Position numbers and translations under genes: made by a program
DNA from: Cellulomonas sp. ACRRI
Lineage (GTDB): Bacteria; Actinomycetota; Actinomycetes; Actinomycetales; Cellulomonadaceae
DNA length: 51,095 nt
Assembly: GCF_022346185.1 (NCBI RefSeq)
Contig: NZ_JAKRMS010000011.1
Span: 1 to 51,095 of the forward strand
Direction: 5' to 3'
The notes under the pieces: generated by a model
The model's input: the letters and a program-made list of their open reading frames with translations, nothing else
Told to the model about the DNA's origin: nothing
The model's database searches: none
Shown: one piece after another, positions 1 to 8,089 of the stretch
Layout: the number at the start of each line of letters is the position of its first letter
Numbering within the stretch: the stretch's first letter is position 1

Positions 1-3000
1 CGGGAACGCCGGCGGGACCGCGGCGGTCGCGGCGGCGGGGGCCAGGGCGGGGGCCGTCGGCTCGACCGCCGGCGTGCCCAGGACCGGCGCCCCCAGCACG
101 GCGGTGTCGTCCGCGCGGCCCACGGGGGCGAGCGGCTGGTCGGCGACCGGGGCGGCGGCCCCCGACCACACGGCCGGCGAGTCCGCCGCCGCGGGGGCGA
201 CGGGCGCGGGGGCGACGGGCGCGGACCCGAGGGCGTCCGGCGCCGGCTCCGGCTCGGCCTGCGCGGCGGGCTGGGCCCAGGACGGCTGCTCGGGCGTCGC
301 GGGGGCACCGGACCACGAGGCCCAGGCGTGCGACTCGTCGAGCGGCTCGTCGGGAGCGAGGCCCGGCACGACCATCGGCCGGGGCGCGAGCGACTCCGGC
401 TCGGCCTCGTCGGGGGTCGCGAGGGCCGGGGCGGCCTGCTCGGAGACGCCCGCGCCGGCGACCGCGGCCTCGGCGGACAGCGGCTCGGGCTCGGCGGCCA
501 CCGGCTCGACCTCGGCCTCGTCCGGCGCGGGCACGGGCGCGGGCACGATCGGCAGGCTGGCCGTCAGCGGCGCGGACAGCGCGTCGAGGCGGGCGTGGTC
601 GGCCGCCGACACCTCGGGCTCGTGGTCCACCAGCTCGTCGACGATCGACCGGACCTCGGCGGGCGACGTGATCGGTCGGCGGCGCAGCGCCGGCGCGGGG
701 GCGGCGGCCTGCTCGGCGGCCGCGCCGTCGCCGGCGGCGTCCTCGGGACCGTCCGCCCCGTCGGTGGCGGGCTGCGCCAGCGCGTCGCGGCCGCGGAACC
801 CGGAGAACAGTCCGGCGCGCGGCCCGGCGGGCGCCGGAGCCGGAACCTCGGGCTCCTCGGTCGGCGCCGCGGGGGCGCGGGAGGGCAGGCCGCCGCGGGT
901 CGGCAGCGCGCCACGGGACGGCAGGGCGGCGGGCGCGTCGGGCGCCGGCGCGACGAGCGGCGTCCACCCGCCGGCCTCGGCCGCGATCTCCGGCGCGAGC
1001 GTGGCCTCGGCGGGGGCGGGCAGGACCACGTCCTGCTCGGTCGGCAGGTCGGAGCGCGCCGCGGGCGCTGCCGCCGGGGCGGACTCCGGGGCCGGGTCGC
1101 CCGCGGTGCGGCGGCGCGGCAGCCCGGTCGGGGTCGCGCCGTCGGTCAGGGCGGCCAGGTCGACCGGGACGGCGGCGGGCGCCTCGACCGTCGGCACCGA
1201 CCCCGTCGACGGACCGGTGCCGCGCGCGGCGCCGCCGGAGCCGGCGAGGGCGGGGTCGTTCGCGGTGAACAGCGCGACCGGGAAGCGCACGACCGCGGCC
1301 GTGCCGGACAGCTCGCCGGAGGCGCGCTCCAGCACGACGGTGGCGCCGAGGCGCTGGGAGAGGCGCGCCACCACGAACAGGCCGAGGCGCTGCGCGCCCA
1401 GCGCCTCGGTGGGCGACGTGGAGGCGATGGTGGCGTTCGCGGCCGCGATCTCGTCGGCCGACATGCCCAGGCCCTGGTCGACGATCCGCACGACGACGTG
1501 CTCCCCGTCGACACCGGTCTGCACCACGACGGGGGTGCCGGGCTCGGAGAACAGCGTCGCGTTCTCCAGCAGCTCCGCGAGGAGGTGCGCGGCGCCCAGC
1601 GCGTTGAAGCCGTGCATGAGCGGGTCGGCGTCGAGCTCGAGCTGGACCCGGTCGTACTGCTCGATCTCGGACGACGCGGTGCGGACGACGTCCGACAGCG
1701 GCATGGCCTCGCGCAGGCGCCGGCCGGAGTCGATGCCGGCGAGCACCAGCAGCGACTCCGCGTTGCGGCGCATGCGGGTCGCGAGGTGGTCGAGGCGGAA
1801 CAGGTTCGCGAGGACCGCCGGGTCCTCCTCGGAGCGCTCGAGCGTGTCGATGAAGGACAGCTGGCGGCCGAGCAGCACCTGGTCGCGGCGGGCGACGTTG
1901 ACGAACATCTCGGCGATCGAGCCGCGGAGCGCGGCCTGCTCGCGCGCGACCTGGATCGTCGTCGAGTTGACGTCGTTGAAGGCCTGGGCCAGCCGGCCGA
2001 CCTCGTCCTGCGACTCGACCGGGATGTTCGCGAGGGTGAGGTCCGGCGTCTGGCCCGGGACGGCCACCTGCTCGACCAGGCGGGGCAGCTCCTCGCGGAC
2101 GGTGCCGGCCGCGGCCGTCAGCCGGCGCATCGGGACGACGATCCCGCGGGCGACGACCAGGGCGATGACGATGGACAGCGCGGCGGCCGCGGCGGCGATG
2201 CCACCGGTGAGCAGCGCGCGCTCCCGCGCCTGGTCGGCGACCACGTCGGCGCGGTCGGCCGCGGACTCGAGCAGGTCGGTGCCGACGGGGCGCAGCGACG
2301 CGAGCTCCGCGTTGACCAGGCCGTTCCACCGGGTGGGGTCCAGCGCGGAGACGGTGAGCTCGTTGCCCGACACCATCGACAGCTGCATGGCCGTGAGGTC
2401 GGCGTCGCGGGAGCTCAGCTGCACGCCGGGCAGCCGCAGGCTGTTCGTGCGGTCCCGGGCGTCGGCGCGCGCCTGGTCCTGCACGGCGAACAGGGCGGCG
2501 AGCTCCCGCACGTCGGAGGAGTCGGAGCCGTCGTCGGCGAGCACGCCCGACGCGAGCGGCTGGGCGCGCAGGACCTGCTCGATCGTGTCGGCGATGGCGC
2601 CGTAGGCGGACATCCGGCTCGCCAGCGACCGCTCCGACAGCGTCTCGGCGGCGACGACGGGCACGTCGTTGTCGGCGGACACGATGTCGGTGTAGTTGCT
2701 GTCGACGAGCGTGCCGGGGATCGAGCCGGCGTCGACGCGGTCGCGGATCTCGACGAGGCGCGTGTGCTGGTCGCTCGCCCGCTGCACGGACTCGGCGACG
2801 CGGGCGTCCAGGGTGGACAGGTCGATGTCGCGCAGGGCGGTGCCGAGGGCGGCCACCGCGTCGTCGGTCGCGGACCGGGCCGCGCTCAGGTTGCCGCCGA
2901 GGGCCGCGTCGGTGGCCTGCTGCACGGAGAGGGTCCGCTCCTGCTGCAGGGCCTCGGCCGCCCGCGCGTACAGGGGCATGGTGGTGACGACGTCGCGCAC

Positions 3001-3126
3001 GGTGCCCGCGGTGCGGGCCTCCCCGACCGACTGGGCGGTGATGAAGGCCGCGGTCAGCAGCAGGACCAGCACGGGCAGCGCGAGGACCGCCAGCACCTTG
3101 GTGCGGATGCCGAGCCTGCGCAGCAT
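1..3126 (-). CDS. NIT/HAMP-type sensor histidine kinase (C-terminus beyond window)
   Basis: Membrane sensor kinase read from ATG at 3126, with GGGAGG nine bases upstream. No stop occurs to base 1, so at least 1042 residues are present and the gene is cut by the window edge. Order: transmembrane helix about 10-30, an extracytoplasmic helical nitrate/nitrite-sensing-like domain to about 300, second helix about 303-325, HAMP, a dimerisation segment with LDHLATRMRR, then an ATPase domain with N box ELLENA near 515, G1 box DQGLGM near 547 and a QRLGLFVVARL segment. From about 620 the chain is an Ala/Pro/Glu-rich tail of more than 400 residues. This is the actinobacterial conservon-type kinase, usually followed by roadblock, DUF742 and GTPase genes. 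Those would lie left of the window. The ligand is unknown. Confidence 0.85.
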   Translation of the reverse strand, partial: MLRRLGIRTKVLAVLALPVLVLLLTAAFITAQSVGEARTAGTVRDVVTTMPLYARAAEALQQERTLSVQQATDAALGGNLSAARSATDDAVAALGTALRDIDLSTLDARVAESVQRASDQHTRLVEIRDRVDAGSIPGTLVDSNYTDIVSADNDVPVVAAETLSERSLASRMSAYGAIADTIEQVLRAQPLASGVLADDGSDSSDVRELAALFAVQDQARADARDRTNSLRLPGVQLSSRDADLTAMQLSMVSGNELTVSALDPTRWNGLVNAELASLRPVGTDLLESAADRADVVADQARERALLTGGIAAAAAALSIVIALVVARGIVVPMRRLTAAAGTVREELPRLVEQVAVPGQTPDLTLANIPVESQDEVGRLAQAFNDVNSTTIQVAREQAALRGSIAEMFVNVARRDQVLLGRQLSFIDTLERSEEDPAVLANLFRLDHLATRMRRNAESLLVLAGIDSGRRLREAMPLSDVVRTASSEIEQYDRVQLELDADPLMHGFNALGAAHLLAELLENATLFSEPGTPVVVQTGVDGEHVVVRIVDQGLGMSADEIAAANATIASTSPTEALGAQRLGLFVVARLSQRLGATVVLERASGELSGTAAVVRFPVALFTANDPALAGSGGAARGTGPSTGSVPTVEAPAAVPVDLAALTDGATPTGLPRRRTAGDPAPESAPAAAPAARSDLPTEQDVVLPAPAEATLAPEIAAEAGGWTPLVAPAPDAPAALPSRGALPTRGGLPSRAPAAPTEEPEVPAPAPAGPRAGLFSGFRGRDALAQPATDGADGPEDAAGDGAAAEQAAAPAPALRRRPITSPAEVRSIVDELVDHEPEVSAADHARLDALSAPLTASLPIVPAPVPAPDEAEVEPVAAEPEPLSAEAAVAGAGVSEQAAPALATPDEAEPESLAPRPMVVPGLAPDEPLDESHAWASWSGAPATPEQPSWAQPAAQAEPEPAPDALGSAPVAPAPVAPAAADSPAVWSGAAAPVADQPLAPVGRADDTAVLGAPVLGTPAVEPTAPALAPAAATAAVPPAFP

Positions 3127-3302
3127 GTCGACCTGCCTCCCGATCCTCGCGTCCCACCTGGTCACGCGGGCGCGGCCAGGTGCAAGGCACCCGCCGAGGG
3201 CCCCCGTCCGAACCACATCGGCGCGCCCGGGCCCCGACATGAGCGCATCCGCAGGATTCATCCGCCCGTGTCCTGCGGGGACACGGTGCGTAGGCTCGCA
3301 CG

Positions 3303-4286
3303 GTGGACGTGGTGCAGGTCAAGAGCCCGGGCGGACCCGACGAGCTGGAGCTGGTCGCGCGGCCGGACCCCGAGCCCGGCCCCGGCGAGGTGCTGGTGCG
3401 GGTCGCGGCCGCCGGCGTCAACCGCGCGGACCTGCTCCAGCGCGAGGGGAGGTACCCGCCGCCACCGGGGGCGCCCGCCTGGCCGGGCCTGGAGGTGTCC
3501 GGCGTCGTCGCAGGTCACGGCCCCGGGGTGGACGTCGCGGCGTGGCCCCTCGGAGCGCGGGTGGCGGCGCTGCTGCCCGGCGGCGGCTACGCCACCCTGG
3601 CCGCCGTGCCGGCCGGCCTGCTGCTGCCGGTGCCGGAGGAGGTGGACCTGGTGGACGCCGCCGGGCTGCCCGAGGCGCTGCTCACCTCGTGGACGAACGT
3701 CGTGGACGCGGGGCGGCTCGCTCCCGGCGAGGTGCTGCTGGTCCAGGGCGGCTCCGGCGGGGTCGGGTCCGTCGCGGTCCAGCTCGGCGCGGCACTCGGC
3801 GCGCACGTCGTCGCGACCGCGGGCGGGGCCGGGCGGGCGGAGCGCTGCCGCGACCTCGGCGCCCGCACGGTCGTCGACCACCGCGCCCAGGACGTCGCCG
3901 AGGCGGTGCGGGCGGCGACCGACGGGCACGGCGCCGACGTGGTCCTCGACGTGCTGGGCGCCGGCGGGCTCGCGACGAACCTGGCCGCGCTCGCGACCGG
4001 GGGCCGGCTCGTGGTGATCGGCACCCAGCGCGGTGCGCGGGGCGAGCTCGACCTCGGCCTGCTCATGGCCCGCCGGGGCAGCGTGATCGGGACGACGCTC
4101 CGCGGCCGGCCGCTCGCGGAGAAGGAGCGGATCGTGGCCGACGTGCGGGAGCACGCCTGGCCGATGCTGACCGACGGGCGGCTGCGGCCCGTGGTCCACG
4201 CGCGGCTGCCGCTCGGCCGGGCCGCGGACGCGCACCGGCTGCTCGACTCGGGCGAGGTGTTCGGCAAGGTCCTGCTGGTGCCGTGA
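3303..4286 (+). CDS. NAD(P)H quinone oxidoreductase, PIG3-like MDR family
   Basis: Zinc-independent medium-chain dehydrogenase/reductase of 327 residues, expected to reduce quinones with NADPH in the cytoplasm. The N-terminal GroES-like domain carries NRADLLQREG, characteristic of the PIG3/QOR branch. The Rossmann domain has GGSGGVGSVAVQLG (about 150-163). No structural-zinc cysteine cluster is seen. The GTG start lies six bases after TAGGCT (3291-3296), so the transcript is probably leaderless. The gene is divergent from the histidine kinase and followed by bpa on the same strand. Substrate specificity cannot be read from the sequence. Confidence 0.9.
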   Translation: MDVVQVKSPGGPDELELVARPDPEPGPGEVLVRVAAAGVNRADLLQREGRYPPPPGAPAWPGLEVSGVVAGHGPGVDVAAWPLGARVAALLPGGGYATLAAVPAGLLLPVPEEVDLVDAAGLPEALLTSWTNVVDAGRLAPGEVLLVQGGSGGVGSVAVQLGAALGAHVVATAGGAGRAERCRDLGARTVVDHRAQDVAEAVRAATDGHGADVVLDVLGAGGLATNLAALATGGRLVVIGTQRGARGELDLGLLMARRGSVIGTTLRGRPLAEKERIVADVREHAWPMLTDGRLRPVVHARLPLGRAADAHRLLDSGEVFGKVLLVP

Positions 4287-4341
4287 CGGGGCACGGCCCG
4301 CAGGGGTGCCGTTCCCGCCCGCCCGCGAGAGGATGGCGCGC

Positions 4342-4911
4342 ATGAGCGACTCCAGCACCGGCCCCCAGCGCCCCCGCGTCGTCGTGCTCGGCGGCGGCTC
4401 CGGCGACCCCGCCGAGCCGGCCGACGCCGGCGCCGCCTCGGGGCAGGCTGACGCGGCCGAGGAGGCCGCCGCCTCCGTGGGCCAGCCCGCCAAGGTCATG
4501 CGGATCGGCACGATGATCAAGCAGCTGCTCGACGAGGTGCGCAGCGCTCCCCTCGACGAGGCGGCCCGCGCGCGGCTCGCCGAGGTGCACGAGCGCTCCC
4601 TGCACGAGCTCGAGGACGGGCTGTCGCCCGAGCTCATCGAGGAGCTGCACCGGATCACGCTGCCGTTCGCGGACGAGCAGACCCCGAGCGACGCCGAGCT
4701 GCGGATCGCGCAGGCGCAGCTGGTCGGCTGGCTGGAGGGCCTGTTCCACGGCATCCAGACGGCGCTGGTCGCGCAGCAGATGGCGGCGCAGGCACAGCTC
4801 ACCCAGATGCGGCGCGCCCTGCCGGGCGGCCACGGCCCGGCGCACCCCGCGGGCCCGGGCGGCGTCCCGGGCCCCCCGCAGGCGGACCAGGGCCCCGGCC
4901 AGTACCTCTAG
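4342..4911 (+). CDS. bpa: Bacterial proteasome activator Bpa/PafE
   Basis: ATP-independent ring-forming activator of the 20S proteasome, 189 residues. The sequence ends in GQYL, the C-terminal HbYX-type motif that docks into the proteasome alpha ring. The central part (about 55-155) is the helical DUF2587 core, and both termini are low-complexity, as is usual. ATG at 4342 is chosen because it follows GAGGAT by seven bases (leaderless pattern) and starts MSDSSTG; in-frame codons upstream add only a poorly conserved extension. It would deliver unfolded proteins for degradation without pupylation. The proteasome genes themselves are not in the window. Confidence 0.92.
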   Translation: MSDSSTGPQRPRVVVLGGGSGDPAEPADAGAASGQADAAEEAAASVGQPAKVMRIGTMIKQLLDEVRSAPLDEAARARLAEVHERSLHELEDGLSPELIEELHRITLPFADEQTPSDAELRIAQAQLVGWLEGLFHGIQTALVAQQMAAQAQLTQMRRALPGGHGPAHPAGPGGVPGPPQADQGPGQYL

Positions 4912-4975
4912 CCCCGCCACCCCCGGCGCTCCGGCCGCAGGGCGCGGCGGCGCGAACGCGCGCGGCCGGCGGGGC
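4911..4975. terminator. GC-rich inverted repeat between convergent genes
   Basis: GCCCCGCC (4911-4918, including the last base of the bpa stop codon) pairs with GGCGGGGC (4968-4975), with further GC-rich pairing possible inside. It lies between the convergent bpa and EamA-like genes and is a plausible bidirectional terminator. There is no U-tract. Confidence 0.4.
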
Positions 4976-4983
4976 GCGCGCTG

Positions 4984-5919
4984 CTAGGCGGACGCGCCGC
5001 GGTCGTCGCCCGGCGCGCGGCGGGTCGCCGTCAGCACGATCGCCACGGACACGCACACCAGCCCGACGACCTCCCAGCCGTGCGGCCACTGCCGCAGGGC
5101 CACCGCCCCCACCACCGCGGCGGTCGCCGGCAGCATCGCCAGCAGCACGGCGAACGTCGCCGCCGTCACCCGGCGGAGCACCACCTGCTCGATCGCGTAC
5201 GGCACCACCGAGGACAGCACCGCGATGCCGACGACGGCGAGCCCCAGCCCGGCGTCCGTGAGCACCGGCGCGGCGGGCCCGGCGAGGAACGGGGCGCCGA
5301 CCAGGGCGCCCGCCGTCATGCCGACCGCGAGCGAGGTGATGCCGTCCGGGCCGGGCCGCGCGTCGGCGTGCGGGGCGTCCGCCGCCCGCCGCGCCCCCTG
5401 CGCCACCCGGCGGCCCAGCAGGATGTACCCCGCCCAGCACGCCGCCGCGATCCCGATGGCGACCAGCCCGCGCACCGCGTCCGCGCCGCCGGTGCTCAGC
5501 TCCACCCCCGCGAGCGCCACGACGCCCGCCGCGGCCACGACGATGCCGAGCCGCTCCCGCCAGCTCCGCCCGGTGACCGCGGCGACGGCCACGGGGCCGA
5601 GGAACTCGATCGCCACGGCGGTGCCGAGCGGCAGCACGTCGATCGCGACGTAGAAGGACACGTTCATGGCGGCGAGCACCACGCCGAACACCGCGGCCGC
5701 GGCCAGGTCGGCCCGGGTCCACCGCGCGCGCCACGGCCGGCGCCAGGCGAGGAGCACCAGCGCGGCGACGGCGATCCGCAGCCAGGCGACCGTCGGCGCG
5801 GGGACGACGGCGAACAGCGCCACGGCGAGCGCGGCACCGCCGTACTGGGCGAGCCCGGAGACCGCGAACAGCGCGGGCGCCGGGGCCCGCCCCAGCACGC
5901 CACCCGGTCGTCCGCTCAT
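4984..5919 (-). CDS. EamA/RhtA-like drug/metabolite transporter
   Basis: Inner-membrane permease of 311 residues with about ten hydrophobic helices arranged as two EamA repeats. The first repeat has the segment AMNVSFYVAIDVLPLGTAVA and then EFLGP, as in RhtA-type amino-acid exporters (threonine/homoserine). A charged His/Asp/Ala-rich loop of about 20 residues separates the halves. A possible -10, TAGAGT, lies nine bases before the ATG. It is separated from the upstream ABC operon by the palindrome at 5962-6014, so it is probably its own unit. The transported substrate is inferred only from family resemblance. Confidence 0.85.
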   Translation of the reverse strand: MSGRPGGVLGRAPAPALFAVSGLAQYGGAALAVALFAVVPAPTVAWLRIAVAALVLLAWRRPWRARWTRADLAAAAVFGVVLAAMNVSFYVAIDVLPLGTAVAIEFLGPVAVAAVTGRSWRERLGIVVAAAGVVALAGVELSTGGADAVRGLVAIGIAAACWAGYILLGRRVAQGARRAADAPHADARPGPDGITSLAVGMTAGALVGAPFLAGPAAPVLTDAGLGLAVVGIAVLSSVVPYAIEQVVLRRVTAATFAVLLAMLPATAAVVGAVALRQWPHGWEVVGLVCVSVAIVLTATRRAPGDDRGASA

Positions 5920-5961
5920 CGACCCCGCACTCTACGGGCCCGTGGCCGTCCCCGCGGTGAC

Positions 5962-6014
5962 AGTGGAAGGTCTGGCCCGACACGCCGTCGGCGTGTCGGG
6001 CCAGACCTTCCACT
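5962..6014. terminator. Perfect 53-bp palindrome, probable terminator
   Basis: Arms 5962-5987 and 5989-6014 are exact reverse complements over 26 bp around a single central T. It sits 12 bases after the stop of the sugar permease gene (minus strand) and 43 bases before the EamA start, where a terminator is expected. The arms begin AGTGGAAGGTC and end GACCTTCCACT. No U-run follows. It is longer and more exact than the other hairpins in this window. Confidence 0.75.
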
Positions 6015-6026
6015 CGGCGGGCGGGG

Positions 6027-7001
6027 TCAGCCCTTGACGGAGCCCGCCAGCAGGCCGCGCACGAAGTACCGCTGCAGCGAGATGAACACGATCAGCGGCA
6101 CCACCATCGAGATGAACGCGCCGGCGGTCAGCACGTGCCAGTCGCCGCCGCGGCTGCCCGCCATCTCGGCGACCGCCACGGTCAGCGGCCGGGAGTTCGG
6201 CGACGCGAACGTCAGGCCGACCAGCAGGTCGTTCCACACCCAGAGGAACTGGAAGATGCCGAACGCCGCGATGGCCGGGACCAGCAGCGGCAGCAGCACC
6301 CGGAAGAAGATCTTCACGTGCCCGGCCCCGTCGACGCGGGCCGCCTCCACGAGGGACGAGGGGATGTCCTTCATGAAGTTGTGCAGCAGGAAGATCGCCA
6401 GCGGCAGGCCGAAGATCGAGTGCGACAGCCAGACCGTCCAGAACGACCCCGCGACGCCCGCGCTCACGTAGTCCCGCAGCAGCGGCACCAGTGCCACCTG
6501 CAGCGGCACGATCTGCAGCGCGAACACCGCGACGAACAGGATGTTCCGGCCCTTGAAGTCGATCCACGCGAACGCGTACGCCGCGAGCAGCGCGATGGTG
6601 ATCGGGATGACCACGGCGGGGATCGTGATGACGAACGAGTTGACGAAGTACGTCGCCAGGTTCGCACCGGAGCCGAACAGCGCCTGGTCGTAGTTGTCGA
6701 GCGTGAACTCGGCCTCGCCGTTGAACAGCCCGCCGAACACGGTCCACCAGCCGGACCGGCGGATGTCGAGCTCGGGCCGGAACGACGTGACGAGCAGGCC
6801 GATCGACGGGATCGTCCACAGGATCGCGATGAGGATCGCGATGAACGACGCCCACGGCGACGACAGCCGGCCCTTGGTGGCGATCGCCCGCCGCTCGAGG
6901 CGGCTCAGCCGGCGCTGGCGTCCCGGCTCGCCGCCGGCGTCGGCGGTCTCCTCGAACGCCTCGGCGAACGGCCCGGTCGGGGGGAGCGGTGTGGTGGTCA
7001 T
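6027..7001 (-). CDS. Sugar ABC transporter permease, MalG/AglG type
   Basis: Second membrane subunit of a CUT1 importer, 324 residues, with a charged N-terminal tail of about 60 residues and six helices. The EAA loop reads VEAARVDGAGHVKIFFRVLL (about 215-234) and contacts the ATPase. The ATG at 7001 overlaps the stop of the upstream permease as ATGA, so translation is coupled. The gene ends the operon and is followed by the 53-bp palindrome. No ATPase gene is present; a shared MsiK-like ATPase elsewhere would be normal for actinobacteria. Confidence 0.92.
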   Translation of the reverse strand: MTTTPLPPTGPFAEAFEETADAGGEPGRQRRLSRLERRAIATKGRLSSPWASFIAILIAILWTIPSIGLLVTSFRPELDIRRSGWWTVFGGLFNGEAEFTLDNYDQALFGSGANLATYFVNSFVITIPAVVIPITIALLAAYAFAWIDFKGRNILFVAVFALQIVPLQVALVPLLRDYVSAGVAGSFWTVWLSHSIFGLPLAIFLLHNFMKDIPSSLVEAARVDGAGHVKIFFRVLLPLLVPAIAAFGIFQFLWVWNDLLVGLTFASPNSRPLTVAVAEMAGSRGGDWHVLTAGAFISMVVPLIVFISLQRYFVRGLLAGSVKG

Positions 7002-7987
7002 CGGATCTCCTCCGACTTGCGCAGCTGCCGCACGTTGTAGACGACGATCGGGATCACCAGGATGAACAGGATCACCGCGAGGGCGGCGCTCAGGCCCTGG
7101 TTGTTCTGCCGGAACGCCTGCGTGTAGAACTCGTTCGCGATGACCTGCGTGTCGAACTGCCCGCCGGTCATGGTGCGGACGATGTCGAACACCTTGAGGG
7201 TGCCGATCGCGATCGTGGTGAGCACGACCACCAGCGCCGGCCGGATGGACGGCACGGTGATGTAGCGGAACATTCGCGTCCCGCCGAGCCCGTCCAGGCG
7301 CGCGGCCTCGACGATGTCGTCCGGGATGGCCTTGATGGCCGCGGACAGCACGGTCATCGCGAAACCGGTCTGGATCCACACCATCACCACGATGAGGAAC
7401 ACGGTGTTCCACGGGGAGTTGATGAGGAACTGCTGCGGTTCCAGGCCCACCCAGACCAGCACCTGGTTCAGCAGGCCGGTCTGCTTCACGCCGGGCTGGT
7501 CCGGCCGGAACTCGTAGACGAACTTCCAGATGATCGACGCGCCGACCATCGAGATCGCCATCGGGATGAACACGAGCGCCTTGGCGAGCTTCTCGAACCG
7601 CGTGCGGTCCACGAGCACGGCGTAGATCAGGCCGATCACCGTCGAGGCGATCGGCACGAGGATGACCCAGATCGCGGTGTTCGTCAGGACGCTCTGGAAC
7701 TGCCCGCCCGTCAGCACGCGGGTGTAGTTGTCCACCCCGATGAACTCGTTGCCGCGCTTGTCGAAGAACGAGTTCCACAGGGTGAGGACCGCGGGGCGCA
7801 CCAGGCCCCACGCGAGCAGCAGCAGGGCGGGCCCGGCGAACGCCGCGGCCACCACCCAGCGCGGGACCCGCTTGGGCCGGTCCACCAGAAACAGGATCGC
7901 GCCCATGACGACCACGAACAGCGCGATCGCCAGGAACATCAGGGCGAACTTCTCGCCCACCGAGCTCGCGCTCGTCAACCAGTCCAT
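6998..7987 (-). CDS. Sugar ABC transporter permease, MalF/AglF type
   Basis: First membrane subunit of the same importer, 329 residues. An extra N-terminal helix (about 14-35) precedes the usual six, and the EAA loop reads EAARLDGLGGTRMFRYITVP. The best family resemblance is to AglF of alpha-glucoside transporters. The gene follows the binding-protein gene after 102 bases containing a strong hairpin (8017-8047), and overlaps the next permease by four bases. It probably imports an alpha-glucoside, but the sugar cannot be fixed from sequence. Confidence 0.92.
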   Translation of the reverse strand: MDWLTSASSVGEKFALMFLAIALFVVVMGAILFLVDRPKRVPRWVVAAAFAGPALLLLAWGLVRPAVLTLWNSFFDKRGNEFIGVDNYTRVLTGGQFQSVLTNTAIWVILVPIASTVIGLIYAVLVDRTRFEKLAKALVFIPMAISMVGASIIWKFVYEFRPDQPGVKQTGLLNQVLVWVGLEPQQFLINSPWNTVFLIVVMVWIQTGFAMTVLSAAIKAIPDDIVEAARLDGLGGTRMFRYITVPSIRPALVVVLTTIAIGTLKVFDIVRTMTGGQFDTQVIANEFYTQAFRQNNQGLSAALAVILFILVIPIVVYNVRQLRKSEEIR

Positions 7988-8016
7988 GTACGCCTCCGAG
8001 CCGGGTGGGCCCGCCC

Positions 8017-8047
8017 GGCGGGGTCGCGGGTTCCCCCGCGCCCCGCC
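8017..8047. repeat. Hairpin between binding-protein and permease genes
   Basis: GGCGGGGTCGCGGG (8017-8030) pairs with CCCGCGCCCCGCC (8035-8047), leaving one bulged base and a short loop. It lies in the binding-protein to permease spacer. Such intercistronic stems commonly stabilise the upstream message or terminate part of transcription, which fits the higher demand for binding protein. The function here is inference. Confidence 0.6.
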
Positions 8048-8089
8048 GAGCGGGCCGTCAGCCGATCAGTCGATAGCTGCCCGACCCCG

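Noticed and set aside
74-4017. Long plus-strand open frames opposite the histidine kinase, rich in Gly/Arg/Ala/Ser
   Set aside because: They lie antisense to a gene with clear HAMP and ATPase motifs and reflect high GC content without stop codons; no domain is visible.
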